Assembly (NCBI GenBank): GCA_902806565.1
Contig: CADCXA010000019.1
Span: 1-64,000, forward strand
Direction of reading: 5' to 3'
DNA length: 64,000 nucleotides
From: Hypoxylon rubiginosum
Taxonomy: Eukaryota; Ascomycota; Sordariomycetes; Xylariales; Hypoxylaceae
The notes under the pieces were generated by a model. It searched no databases. It was not told the origin of the DNA and was given only the letters and a program-made list of their open reading frames with translations. The stretch's first letter is position 1. Every line of letters begins with the position of its first letter. The translations under genes and the position numbers were made by a program. Positions 24,786-35,385 of this stretch are shown in pieces.

Positions 24786-26053
24786 ATGTTGGCAAGATCT
24801 TGCCTGCGCTCACACGCGCATTCTCAATGGAGCCAGAAATGGCGCGACCGCTTTTACCAAGGTACGGACTGCTTTAATCATAGCCGGAGTTCCCATCCAC
24901 TCCATCCAAAAGCTTCAATGGCACCGGCTACTACTCGTATAGAGGAATCTTAGAATAGGACTAATTATAAAACCTTACAGCGGTCCATCTCGTCGAGCTC
25001 CCGAGCCTCTACCGAATCACCTATGAAACTTAACGTTACCGTCGCCGCTTCTACAGCTCTCGCCATCGGATCCGTGGCATGGTACTATCATCTCTATGGA
25101 TCTACCGCTCATGCTATGACGCCTGCTGAGGAAGGGTAAGTCCATTCCCATAGATAGAGACAGGCTGCGTCCTATGTCCTTTCAATTCGGTATTGAGGGC
25201 ATAACGATCACTTGCTTCTCCACGTCTCAATTAGATAGTGCTAACATGTCAAACTAGTCTACATCCGACATCATACCCTTGGGTTCACCAACAGTGGCTA
25301 AAGACCTTTGACCACCAGACGTAAGCGGTTGAGCCCTTCTCCTTCTTTGCTGTTTCTTACAGGTCGTTCGTTAGGCTCCGCCGAGGTTTCCAGGTCTATC
25401 GTGAAGTCTGCGCAGCGTGCCACTCGCTCAGCCGAGTCCCGTACCGAACGCTCGTCGGAACTATCTTGACGGTAGATGAGGCGAAGGAACTAGCAGAAGA
25501 GAACGAATACGACACGGAACCTAACGATGAGGGTGAGATCGAGAAGCGACCAGGCAAGCTGTCGGATTACATCCCTGCCCCGTACAAGAACGACGAGGCC
25601 GCTCGAGCTGCCAACAACGGTGCTCTTCCCCCTGATCTAAAGCTTGATTGTCAAGGGACGCCACGGCGGCTGCGACTACATCTTCAGCTTGTTGACCGGA
25701 TACCCCGAGGAGCCGCCGGCAGGTGCTCAGGTCGGTGCTGGTCTCAACTTCAACCCTTACTTCCCTGGTACCGGTATTGCTATGGCCCGTGTCTTGTACG
25801 ATGGTCTCGTCGAGTACGAGGACGAGACGCCGGCTTCGTCATCTCAAATGGCTAAGGATGTGACGGAATTCCTCAACTGGGCGCGGAACCGGAGATGGAT
25901 GACCGAAAGCGAATGGGTGTCAAGGTTCTGACGGTGACTGCGGTCCTCTTTGCTTTGAGCGTTTGGGTCAAGCGATACAAGTGGGCAACGCTGAAATCAA
26001 GAAAGATCGTCTACGACCCGCCTAAGGGGGCATCCAACAACGTCCGTTTTTAA
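24786..26053 (+). CDS. cyt1: Cytochrome c1, complex III heme protein (three frameshifts)
   Basis: Cytochrome c1 carries electrons from the Rieske protein to cytochrome c in respiratory complex III of the mitochondrial inner membrane. Exons are 24786-24861, 24981-25135, 25258-25320 and 25375-26053, giving about 323 aa. A mitochondrial presequence (MLARSCLRS...) precedes [20 protein letters not shown]. The heme-binding CAACH lies in [42 protein letters not shown] and a C-terminal anchor ([20 protein letters not shown]) are typical. Three single-base shifts break it: one extra base near 24,810-24,815, one extra A in the AAA at 25,639-25,641, and one base missing near 25,880-25,885 (GCGCGG). Conserved protein resumes after each, so the gene itself is probably functional. 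Confidence 0.93.
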
Positions 26054-27515
26054 AGGAGGCATCCGCTACTGTATGTAATACTAAGCTACCCTACCGCTCC
26101 TTTGTCATGGCAAAGGGAAAAAGAAAAAGACGCGAGGTTGCAAGGGGTTGGGATAATCCTGAGTCACGACTCTAGAGTGTATATCAAGTTCCTAAATTTT
26201 AGATGTTCTCAACAGTCTGTCTGTTTGACGTACACATTAGACTTGATTTCAGGGGACTGTGCGATGTTGCCCTTCCCTAACTAGCTCGATCTATTTTTAT
26301 TTTTCCTAATCAAATATACCACATACCTTACGCACCTTGTCTATACATTTTACCGTGTTGTCGAGCGACGGAAATAACCTTGTCACCTTTTGAATTTCGT
26401 CAAATTACAAGACCAGCAGTCACCGTCAAGAAAATAATTCATATTCCACCAAAATACCAACAAACCCCATCTAAACAAATTGAATTGATATCAAGAATAA
26501 CATAAGTTATCCCCTTATAACTTATATCAATTTGCTCGTTAGAAACTTCTCTATTGATGTAAAAAAAAAATTTCCCTTAAATTGTTAAGGTTTCCACTTG
26601 CGCCAAAAACATTTTTCATCAAGATAAGGTCCGTTCTATTTCAACTTCTTATAACTCCAGCATTTTTTAAGCTACAATAATACAAAGAAATCCCATAAGA
26701 AACACAGCTTTTCAATTATAGCTCAGTGATTTTTCCTTAATTTTAAAATTCTATTTACATAATTACCTAAGGATAATATATAATGGTGTTATTCTATTCT
26801 AATGCCAAGAGTACGCATTTTCTTCCCGACGCTAACTGCCTGGGTGACACGGACCCTGACAAAGCAGGAGCACGACCAAACACCTAAGGACCTAAGGCAC
26901 CTAAGGCCCCTTATTGGATCTCTACCTTAGGTGCTAGACCTCACTGGACCGTGCTTTTGCGTCTCGACGGGGTAACGACACCATCTGCTATCTCAACTTC
27001 AATGACTACCTTAGGTACCTATTTATCACTACCTACGTAGGTAGGTAAACTATTTAAGCATGTCAGTGCGACGGGTCCCAAACCGCTAAGGTTCTTTTGC
27101 TTGAGGGAACAATTTGGGAGTCAAACACTCAGCAACTTTTCGCATATATAAGTAATGCTCCAGACACCTGAACAACCAAATCCTTTTCGTCTACAACAAG
27201 TTCATCCACTCGAAGCTTTACCGCACAGATCAGAAGGACTCATACTCCAAGACTTTTCCTCATCTACACACATCCACATCCACACACACATCCACACATA
27301 CATCCAACCCTCTCACGTACAATAGTCCACTGTCGCTTGCGATAGCGACCTGGTTGCAGCCCCCTTTTCACACCCAGCACGCCCAAAGCACACAGAACAC
27401 ATCCGGTACATCCAGTACATTCAGTACGGCCAGTACAACCAGTGCAATTAGTGCAACCAGTGCAGCCAGTACCTACACCCACTGTTTAGTACATACCTAC
27501 CCTACTTCCAACACA
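26054..27515. other. 1.5-kb intergenic with AT-rich stretch and CCTAAGG cluster
   Basis: Positions 26,400-26,800 are AT-rich without a gene. From 26,880 to 27,055, CCTAAGG/CCTTAGG and CCTACGTAGG words are dense. Near 27,260-27,310 there are cacatccac repeats, and 27,404-27,475 holds a 9-bp repeat. This must include the promoter and leader of the downstream glycosylase gene. Confidence 0.5.
27404..27475. repeat. Degenerate 9-bp tandem repeat (cagtacatc-like x8)
   Basis: Eight consecutive 9-bp units of the form cagtacNNN or cagtgcNNN, 41 bp before the chosen ATG at 27,516. Because the unit is a multiple of three and the frame stays open from 27,354, a longer N-terminus with a Ser/Thr/Ala tripeptide repeat is possible. 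Confidence 0.75.
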
Positions 27516-29348
27516 ATGGACCAGATGTTGCAATGCTATATGGCTGAGACGCAGGGCAACATGTCTCGCAGCAAGATGGGTAGCGATTATCTATTCGGCT
27601 TCGACACCGGCAGTGATCTTGATACATGGTATCTGGAGTCTCTCATCGACGATGGCTACGTCCCTGAGGATGATATGAAGGAGCTCACCAGCGTAAGTCT
27701 GACTGTTGGCCATGAGCAATTCGACAATGCGCTCTCCTGCGCAAACGCGATGAGAGCGAAGGCATCATTCGATGACCCTCTTGATGGACGGGATCCGCTC
27801 ACCTTTCTTTCCAAGGTCCTTCAACCTCCCCGCCTATCGGATGATGAAGTCAACAAAGAGTCGTTGAAGCTTGGCCATGAGCACCAAGGTGCCGCCATGA
27901 ACGCCAAGTCCATTAGCAAGAAGAGAAAGAGGAGCAGATCCTGCAAAGAGACGGACCAAGGACGATCCTCCAAGAAGCACGGGGAGGACGAGGAATCGCC
28001 ATTCTGGTCGGTGTATTCGTCACAACCTTCCACGCCGCAATCTTCTCAGTCGGCCGATGACGAGAAGCCATTGAAGAAGGCCGGAAGGAAGAGTCACAAG
28101 AAGACCAGAAGAGTCTCGGAAGCTGAAGAACCACGTACCCCCGCCAGTTCGCCTAGTCCCACGGTCGTTCATGGTGTCGTCGGTGGCTACCAAAGCGAAG
28201 ACGATGTGTTTTCGCCAATGGGGGCAGGTCATCGCCATCTCCACAATGGGGACCATGCTTCCATTCCCGACAACCCATTTGTAAAACAGCACCACTCATA
28301 GATGGGCAGGAATCTGTGAGTGGTTCTATTATCCTGCGCAGTACTACACCACCACTCGCACCCATCAAAACAGAAGCAGGAGTATCGTCAAAAGAATCAC
28401 AGCAGCTAGGAGTAGCTCCTGGTAATTTTCATTCAATGTCGAATACAGCTGAGATAAATTCGGACGCTCGAGAAGAAAGCGTCAAAACAACATCGTTAGA
28501 GACAGATACATTACATCCTCCATCACACGCCCCGAAACGCAAAGCAACTTCACATTATTTCGACACTGTTACCACACCTAGTCCAACTAAAACGAAAACC
28601 CTGCGTCCTCCTCGCGGGACGATCTCCTGTATCCTTTCCCACGCCTCGACGCACCGCACTTCGGCCTAATCCAAGAGGAGCTCTCCGGCGACCCTTTCCG
28701 TCTCCTCATAGCCGTGACCTTCCTAATCCGCGTCAAAGGCAAACACGCAATTCCAGTATTCCGCGAGCTCATGAACAAGTACCCCACACCAAGCGACCTA
28801 GCAGACGCGGATACCAACGACATAGTAGCGACGATCCGACACCTTGGGCTTGCCACCACCCGCGCGACCGCCATCCAAAAATACGCGCGCATATGGACAA
28901 CCAACCCGCCACGCGCTGACGTCCGGTACGGCGTAAAGAACTATCCGGCATTAGGAGACGGAGCCGACATCCGAGCGGGCGAAGCACTAGGCCCCGAGGA
29001 CCCCGAGGATCGGCGGCGTGGGAGATCGGGCACATGACGCAGGGCCGATACGCCATTGATAGTTGGCGCATATTCTGCCGGGATGTACTGTTGGGCCGCG
29101 CGCAGGACTGGCGCGGAAAGGGCCGAGAGGGCGAGTTTCAGCCTGAGTGGATGCGCGTGCTACCCCAAGACAAGGAGCTCCGGGCCTGCCTCCGCTGGCT
29201 CTGGATGCAGGAGGGCTGGGCGTGGGATCCGAGGACCGGCGAAAAGGAGGTCTTACCGGATAAGTTACGACGGGCGGTCGACGAGGGCAGGGTGGCATAC
29301 GATGATACGGGCGAGTTGGAGATTCTGGACAAGGAGGAATCTGGTTAA
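27516..29348 (+). CDS. MBD4/TDG-like HhH-GPD DNA glycosylase (up to three frameshifts)
   Basis: The C-terminal 230 residues resemble the glycosylase domain of MBD4, which excises T or U opposite G. There is a PPRGTISCI start, then DPFRLLIAVTFLIRVKGKHA. A helix-hairpin-helix follows (DADTNDIVATIRHLGLATTRATAI), then YAIDSWRIFCRD with the expected catalytic Asp. No methyl-CpG-binding domain is seen. The N-terminal 260 residues (MDQMLQCYMAETQG...) are Ser- and Lys-rich and probably disordered with nuclear signals (KKRKRSR). The frame slips by one missing base in about 28,250-28,300 (perhaps the CC at 28,292), at about 28,633 (atcctttccc) and in CCCC 29,001-29,004. The last two are well supported by conserved protein on both sides. 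Joining the N-terminal part is inference, and it could be a separate gene. A consensus gtaagt at 27,693 might be an unused or in-frame intron donor. Confidence 0.75.
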
Positions 29349-29634
29349 GGATGGATGATGTTTTTACAGGATACGGGGGAGGGTTTGGGCATGAGGATTT
29401 TGTGCTTTTCGTTGCACATATGGGATTCGTTTTTTGGGCGCATTGCGTTGATTTCGAGCCTGGTGGCTATCGCAAGAGATTTGAGGCTATAAATGCAAAT
29501 CCATCACATACATATACATTGACCAGGCGATGAGCGTGCTCTTCCTACCCATCTATTTACGTTTCTCTATCCTCGATATATAATAGGTATTAACCTAATC
29601 TAGCCCCTTGCAAGCCCCAATTAGTAGTAGCCCT

Positions 29635-30332
29635 TTACTCTTTATCCTTGTCGTCGACGGCCCCCCTAGAAGCCTCGCGCTTGATGATGGCCTCGAGGAT
29701 GAGCCCGGTCGTGCGGTCGTGGATCTCGTCGAGCGAAGCGGACGCGCTCTGCCAGGCGGCGATGAGGTTGCCCTGGCGCGCGTACGAGCCGCCGCGGAAG
29801 TATTCCGAGCGCAGTTGGTTTGCCCTCATGTGCTTAGGAATCTATGTCAATACTTGCGTCCGCCCTAACCCTACCTCACAAGGTAGATCGATGATAGATA
29901 TTACATACCTGGTACCCGAACCAAGGGAAGTTGTACGCCACTATAACAACAGGAGTCAGTAATCGCTTGTTTAGAAAGAAGATGGGTTCATCTAATGCAC
30001 GTCTCAGGAGTGATTAAGCAGAAATGATACCAGAAAGGGGTAAAATGAACTCTGGATGTTACATACGGTGCAGCTGCATCAGCCGCGGGTGCTCGTCTAG
30101 CGACGCGAGGGCCTGCGCCAGGCACATCCGGTAGTAGTGCAACGAGCCCCCGACGAACCCCAGGCACGACCCGATCAGGAACCCCAGGCTCCCGCTGCCC
30201 GTCACGATGCCCGCCGCTGCGGCGACGGATAGGCCTACGAGGGCCTGTGGTGGTTGGTCAGCGAGATTACGCTAGAAGTACTAGGGGAAGACGAACGGCT
30301 GTGGAGGACGCGACAAACATGGACCGGAACAT
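29635..30332 (-). CDS. Fungal membrane protein of unknown function, about 150 aa
   Basis: Three exons are well supported by splice sites and phase: 30067-30244, 29909-29940 and 29635-29841. They give a glycine/alanine-rich hydrophobic stretch (VGLSVAAAAGIVTGSGSLGFLIGS, then LGFVGGSLHYYRM). A conserved-looking soluble part follows (ASLDEHPRLMQLHLAYNFPWFGYQ, IPKHMRANQLRSEYF, EIHDRTTGLILEAIIKRE). A tentative first exon, 30297-30332 (MFRSMFVASSTA), fits in phase through a 52-nt intron with a weak gttcgt donor; a longer 5' end is possible. One or two membrane segments are likely. I do not recognise the family. The tail ends DDKDKE. Confidence 0.6.
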
Positions 30333-31572
30333 GTACAGCCCATGGCCGCTACATTATTTTATAGGTATCAGTCATTGATGTTCCCCAGCGTTCATTACTG
30401 CCAGACATATGCATATGTTGCTTTTTTACCTGGGTCTGCTCCAGCTCCCGATGGTCCTCAACAGCTGGCTAACATGGCTGCTGACACTATTCGCAGCGCT
30501 TACTTCGTAGTCGACCTTGACCGATAATTAGCGCGGTCCTTCTAAGTCCTAAGGGGGAGCTTGGAGAGAACAATGATTTACCATTTCATAGACGATGAGA
30601 GCTCTTGGATAGCGCTAGAGGTATCCTTTGTCTTGCTTCGGTGGAATGTACATGTATTTTTCTAGGCGAACGAAGTATCAATCATATGTACATCTTGGGC
30701 GTGTTTAGACACATGCATGGATATCTCTCTCTCTCGAAGTTCGACGTTTAATTTAACGTGGCCCAGTAAATGATGTACATATGATGCAGGTGCTCTAACT
30801 CGCTAACTCGCTAAATCCACCGCCTTGACCACTATACAATTTGGGTTTTAGCATACGGCCAGCGCCTGATGTACCTACACGTGTAATACCTACATGTGAT
30901 AAGATCGTATTCCAACAGCCCAACCAACATACTCATATCATTGTCATTACGTCCATGTACACCTTCAGCTTAGAACATGCAAAGGTCTTAACCTGCTATC
31001 AGGAACGGTGAAAAATAAAGCCGTATCCAGCTCCAAATTACTAATATTCGTCGCCGAAAACGGTAACATCTACAAGATCTCCTTCTGCAATCCAACGGAT
31101 TGGGGTAGCTCGCAAATCTCGCAAACCTCCAACTTCCAATCCCAAAAAGGACAGTACCGACAGATGACACCTCAGGTACTGCCGCAGAGCTGGTCCGTTT
31201 CGGCCTAACGTCCAGATTTCGAATATGGATCCGCGACAAGTGTCAAGTCGATAGGGGAATTTATCGTAACCAAGTGTCGCTCTCTCTCTACTCTTCTTCT
31301 GCTGTAGTTTTGAGATAGACCAGCTCGACTCACAAAGTCTTTTACTTTTACCCCTCCTAACACTAATAGCGAAACCCCGCAGAGCTCTCGATGTTCTTAT
31401 TGTATGCTTGACATCATAAGACTATAGAGTTGGACCACTGTGGCTAGCCCGGGCACCTAGGTGATTTTATCTCGTATTGCTAAGTAGCAGCTCTCTTTCG
31501 ACTTGCACGTAGTTTCCGAAACACCCCCCATCTCGAATTTCCCCACGTGTTTGTTACCAGTAACCAGGCTTC
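30333..31572. other. Intergenic, divergent promoters
   Basis: This lies between the membrane-protein gene and pyroglutamyl peptidase, transcribed apart. It may contain unresolved 5' exons of the minus-strand gene up to about 30,520 (an AG|gtaaaa donor lies near 30,429). Otherwise nothing recognisable. Confidence 0.4.
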
Positions 31573-32524
31573 ATGGGTTCTCTCGATATCCCCAAGGATG
31601 AGTTGACGGTGTTGGTCACCGGCTTCGGGGTATGTCGCATTACCATCATCGGTACCCGTTCCACAGCCCGTTAGCTAACCCAAACCCGTATCGTATATAT
31701 ATACAGCCTTTCAAGGAACAATACCCGGTAAACCCGGCGTGGGAGATAACCGCGTCGCTGCCGGACTACATACCGGCCGAGCGGGTCAAGGATGCCGCGG
31801 CCCGCCAGGCCCCGGCAAAACCTACCCGCGGTCCGGATCCTGAAGCGCGGGCCGGTCCGCGTCAACTACGAGACGGTCCGGGGCCTGGTCCCGACGCTGT
31901 GGGACGACCCCGGGCAGAAGGTCGACTACGTCGTCCACGTCGGCATGGCCGGCCCTCAGCAGGTGTACTCGGTCGAGCGGCGCGGCCACCGCGACGGCTA
32001 CGACAAGCAGGACGTCGACGGCCAGCTACTTGGCGACGAGCAGAGGCACCGACGCGAGGGCGATCAGTGGATATGGCAGTGAGTTGCATATATATATAGC
32101 TTACCTATATGTGTTAGTCGCTAATACATGCTGCCTTGCTTACAGCGGTGTCCCCGAGGAACTCTTAACAGACCTAGATCTTGACAAGATTTACAAGAGA
32201 TGGGTTGAACGTAGCCCTGTAAGAGTCTCTCTATATTATTTATAATTTTCTATTTGGAAGAAAAGAAGAGACAAATTTTGGTTACTAATACATAAGACGG
32301 AAATAAAGGATGACCTCCGGCTGCAGATCTCGGAGGACGCAGGACACTACCTCTGCGACTTCATCTACTTCTCGAGCCTGGCCCACCTGTACAAGCAGCA
32401 GAGACCCAGGAAGGTGGTCTTCTTCCACGTTCCTTTGCATCCCGACCAAGAGTCTATCGACCGCGGCAGGGAACTCGTCTTGCAGTTGATCAGGTCGATA
32501 GTCGAGATCGGGGCCGAAAAGTAG
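31573..32524 (+). CDS. Pyroglutamyl peptidase I, family C15 (one frameshift)
   Basis: This cysteine peptidase removes N-terminal pyroglutamate from peptides in the cytosol. Exons are 31573-31629, 31707-32078, 32146-32218 and 32337-equivalent start 32327 to 32524. All introns are GT-AG and the product is about 232 aa. Motifs: LTVLVTGFGPFKEQYPVNPAWEI at the N-terminus, VDYVVHVGMAGPQQVYSVERRGH with the family's catalytic Glu region, HYLCDFIYFSSL with the catalytic Cys, and VVFFHVPLHP with the His. One extra base lies between about 31,795 and 31,822 (gcccgccaggccccggcaaaacc). Before it the frame reads ...ERVKDAA, and after it NLPAVRILKRGPVRVNYETV. The exact position cannot be fixed by eye. Confidence 0.87.
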
Positions 32525-33421
32525 CCCGGTTTCTTAAGGGATCCGTACTTGATAGGGAGTGTCTGGCCGTATGTATGTGGTAATGACGGTATATACTTAG
32601 CGAAGCGTTGTTATTTCCTGTCGTTTCAAGCATGATGTTGCATTCGGGGGGTAGGTGTAGTTGGTGTGGCAAGCAGCTTTTAAGTACATAGTGAGGTAGC
32701 ATATATTGAAGGACGTTTTTATATGGCTATGTCCACTCTGCGAGGTACTACTAGAAGAGAGAAGTAAATTCTACCATAGTTCGCACTTTAAGTCGGGATT
32801 AGGATAGAGGTAGGAAGTGGGAAAGGGAAGAATATTGAAAAGGGATGAAAAAAAAAGGCAACATCTAGAAGCTTACTAATTAGGCCATTACCTCACGGAG
32901 TACGGCTGGTAGTGGCAACCCGGGCATGTTGGATTACTGGTAGATTAGAAGTTACAACATACTATAAGCCTTACTTTGGTAGGGGATACTCGACATAGAT
33001 ATCTCCAGTTGGTTGTCATACACACATCTGATAAACTCAGCTTACCATTATATCTTAGTGCAATAGACCACACAGTACGCTAATAAATAAGCTTATCTCA
33101 TATTCGCCGACCACCCGGCCTTGTTCGCTCCGGGCATCCACTCGGGCATCCCACTCGCCGATTCCTCGGCCTGTGTGCTACTCGGGGACTAACTAACACC
33201 AAGTCCCCTTATCTCGGCGAACGTTAACATCGGGGTTTTTAGAGTTTTTTTTTCCCTCTTAAAAGAAGTGGATAAATATCTCCAGGCTCTCCGAACTTGC
33301 CGGGTTTTTATTTCATTTTAGCTATTGCAGTCATACGTACATTTGCCAACTCTGAATACATCCCTCCCTTACCTCCTATCTCAAGACTTTCTCCCCCGCG
33401 AACGTCCGAGATCAACTCAAC
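32525..33421. other. Intergenic, no gene seen
   Basis: Spacer between pyroglutamyl peptidase and the small Cys-rich gene. There are A and T runs near 32,847-32,855 and 33,236-33,252 and a cluster of ccactcgg-like words at 33,110-33,185. No credible frame. Confidence 0.45.
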
Positions 33422-33677
33422 ATGTGTATGAAAGCAACGTGCAAGACCTGCAGTAAGTCGATACAATTTTTTCTTCTTCTGATTCAATTCTACGGTTCGC
33501 TAGAGCACGGGTTCGCATCTAACACGTGCATTATTAACCTGACCAGGCAAAACCACGTGGTTTGGCTGCGGGAGCCACATCCCCTCCGTCCTCGACCACA
33601 TCTCCGCGGACGAGTGGTGCACCTGCGAGCCCAAGGTCGAGGTGAACGGCACCAAGTACCCTCCGAAAGTTACCTGA
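33422..33677 (+). CDS. Small Cys-rich conserved fungal protein, 53 aa
   Basis: Exon 1 is 33422-33452 (MCMKATCKTC plus one base) and exon 2 is 33547-33677, with a 94-nt intron (gtaagt...accag). The product reads ...KTTWFGCGSHIPSVLDHI then SADEWCTCEPKVEVNGTKYPP and ends after KVT. CxxC near the N-terminus, GCG, and CTC near residue 38 suggest a small metal-binding fold. I recall near-identical short proteins of unknown function in many ascomycetes. The gene is far below usual ORF-size cut-offs, but the splice phase and conserved Cys/Trp pattern support it. Confidence 0.75.
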
Positions 33678-34068
33678 GCAAATGACGAGAATTCGCCAAT
33701 CGTTCGGTCGGAGGTTGTATGAATTAGGTATGGCGTCGGTGCGCTGATTCACGAACTTGGTGGCAACCCGTTGAAACTGGGAGGTACCAGAGAGATATAG
33801 CAGTATAATAAAATCTATAATCTCCATTTATATCTATGTAAATAGTTCATTACTCGTCAGACCTATCAGTAAGAGCGCGAGCGCCCGTCGCTAGGTATGC
33901 CCTGTGATTTCATGTGTCGTGTCGTATCATATCCCATGTATCCCATGTATCTATCTATATCATTCCTTCCTGTCGCAAGTTCCCTCCCGTATATCAGGGG
34001 TATAAAAAAAGGGCCTCTACCTCCTCTTTTCTTTCTTTCTTTCTTTCCTTTTTTTCCTATCGCGCTCC
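33678..34068. other. Convergent 3' spacer with CT-rich microsatellite
   Basis: This is the spacer between two converging genes. A (TTTC)n run lies near 34,027-34,050 just past the old yellow enzyme stop. Nothing else seen. Confidence 0.5.
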
Positions 34069-35385
34069 TTAGATCTTCTGGTCCTTAGGCCACCCGCCCC
34101 TGTGGTACTGGTTCGGCCACTTGACCTCGACGCCCAGCTGGTGCGCCACGCGCAGTGGGAACTCGGGCTCCCGCAGGTACTGCCGGGCCATGAGGACTAG
34201 GTCGGCCTGGGTGACGACGACCCGGCCGCCGGACTCCTCTTCGGCGACCTCGACGCTGCCCTTGTCGTGCGCCGCCGCCGCCGCCTTCCCCCCCTCCTGG
34301 ACGATGGACCGCGCCATCTCCGCATTCGTGATCATGCCGACGGCGCCGATCAGCAGATGCAGGCCGTCTTTGCGCAGCGCCTCGCGGATCTGGCCCGCGA
34401 GGTCGACCTGGTAGTACGGGTGGATCACCATGGTCGCCCGCACCTTGTGCAGCGCGTTGTTGCCGCCCGAGCTCACGTCCAGCAGGTCCACGCCGGCGGC
34501 GGGCAGCAGCCTGGCCAGCCGGGTGGTCTGCTCGAGCTCCCAGCTCGGCTCGCCCGACGCCTCCATCCACTCCGTCGCCGAGATGCGCAGGAGCAGCGGC
34601 ATGGCCTCCGGGATCGCGGCGCGCACCGCCGCTACTACTTCTAGCAGCACGCGCGTCCGGTTCTCGAAGCTACCGCCGTAATCATCCGTCCGCTTGTTGC
34701 TGAGCGGCGACAGGAACTGCGTGATGAGGTAGCCGTGGGCGCCGTGGATCTCGATGGTGTCGACGCCCGCGGCGACGGCTCTCCTCGCCGCGTCCGCGAA
34801 CGCTTGCACCAGGGCCTTGATGTCGTCGACCGTCATAGCTTTCGGATCCGCGAAGCCCTCGTCGAACTTGAGGGAACTAGGCGCCCACACGTTGTCGGCC
34901 CAGCCGCCGTCCTCGGGGGGCGCGAGCTCGGTGATAGCGCCGGCGGGCCGCAGCCAGGGGGCCACGGTGCTGGCCTTGCGCCCGGCGTGCGCGAGCTGGA
35001 CGCCGAGCTTCTGGCCCTGCGAGTGCGCGAAGTCGGCGATGCGCTTCAGCGGCGCGATCTGGCTGTCCTTCCAGAGGCCGGGGCACTGCGGCGTGATGCG
35101 GCCGTTGGGGAGGACGCCGGTGGCCTCGACGACGGTCAGGGCGGTCCCGCGCAGGATGAACTGCGACAGGTGCGCGAAGTGCCAGTCCGTCAGGTGGCCG
35201 TCGTCGGCGCTGTACTGGCACATGGGCGAGACGGCGAAGCGGTTCTGCAGCTGCATGCCCCGGATCTTCAGCGGCTGGAAGAGCGTCGGGGCTGTGGCCG
35301 GGTCCAGCGCCGTGCCGGCGGGAGGGTCCTGGACCGGCGTGTAGAAGGGGACGTTGGGCGCGCCCTTGTTTACGACGGGAGTCAT
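34069..35385 (-). CDS. Old yellow enzyme, class III NADH:flavin oxidoreductase
   Basis: A single intact frame of 438 aa. Old yellow enzymes bind FMN in a TIM barrel and reduce activated alkenes with NAD(P)[26 protein letters not shown] carries the active-site Cys56 expected in YqjM-like class III members. HxxH residues His214 and His217 (EIHGAHGYLITQFLSP) bind the substrate oxygen. NKRTDDYGGSFENRTR, LLDVSSGG and a phosphate-binding end (MITNAEMARSIVQEGG, LMARQYLREPEFPLRVAHQLG) complete the barrel. The start at 35,385 precedes a normal 12-residue lead. The gene is GC-rich, lies 1.26 kb from the AT block, and its first 140 codons are repeated in inverse orientation at 63,581. Confidence 0.93.
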   Translation of the reverse strand: MTPVVNKGAPNVPFYTPVQDPPAGTALDPATAPTLFQPLKIRGMQLQNRFAVSPMCQYSADDGHLTDWHFAHLSQFILRGTALTVVEATGVLPNGRITPQCPGLWKDSQIAPLKRIADFAHSQGQKLGVQLAHAGRKASTVAPWLRPAGAITELAPPEDGGWADNVWAPSSLKFDEGFADPKAMTVDDIKALVQAFADAARRAVAAGVDTIEIHGAHGYLITQFLSPLSNKRTDDYGGSFENRTRVLLEVVAAVRAAIPEAMPLLLRISATEWMEASGEPSWELEQTTRLARLLPAAGVDLLDVSSGGNNALHKVRATMVIHPYYQVDLAGQIREALRKDGLHLLIGAVGMITNAEMARSIVQEGGKAAAAAHDKGSVEVAEEESGGRVVVTQADLVLMARQYLREPEFPLRVAHQLGVEVKWPNQYHRGGWPKDQKI

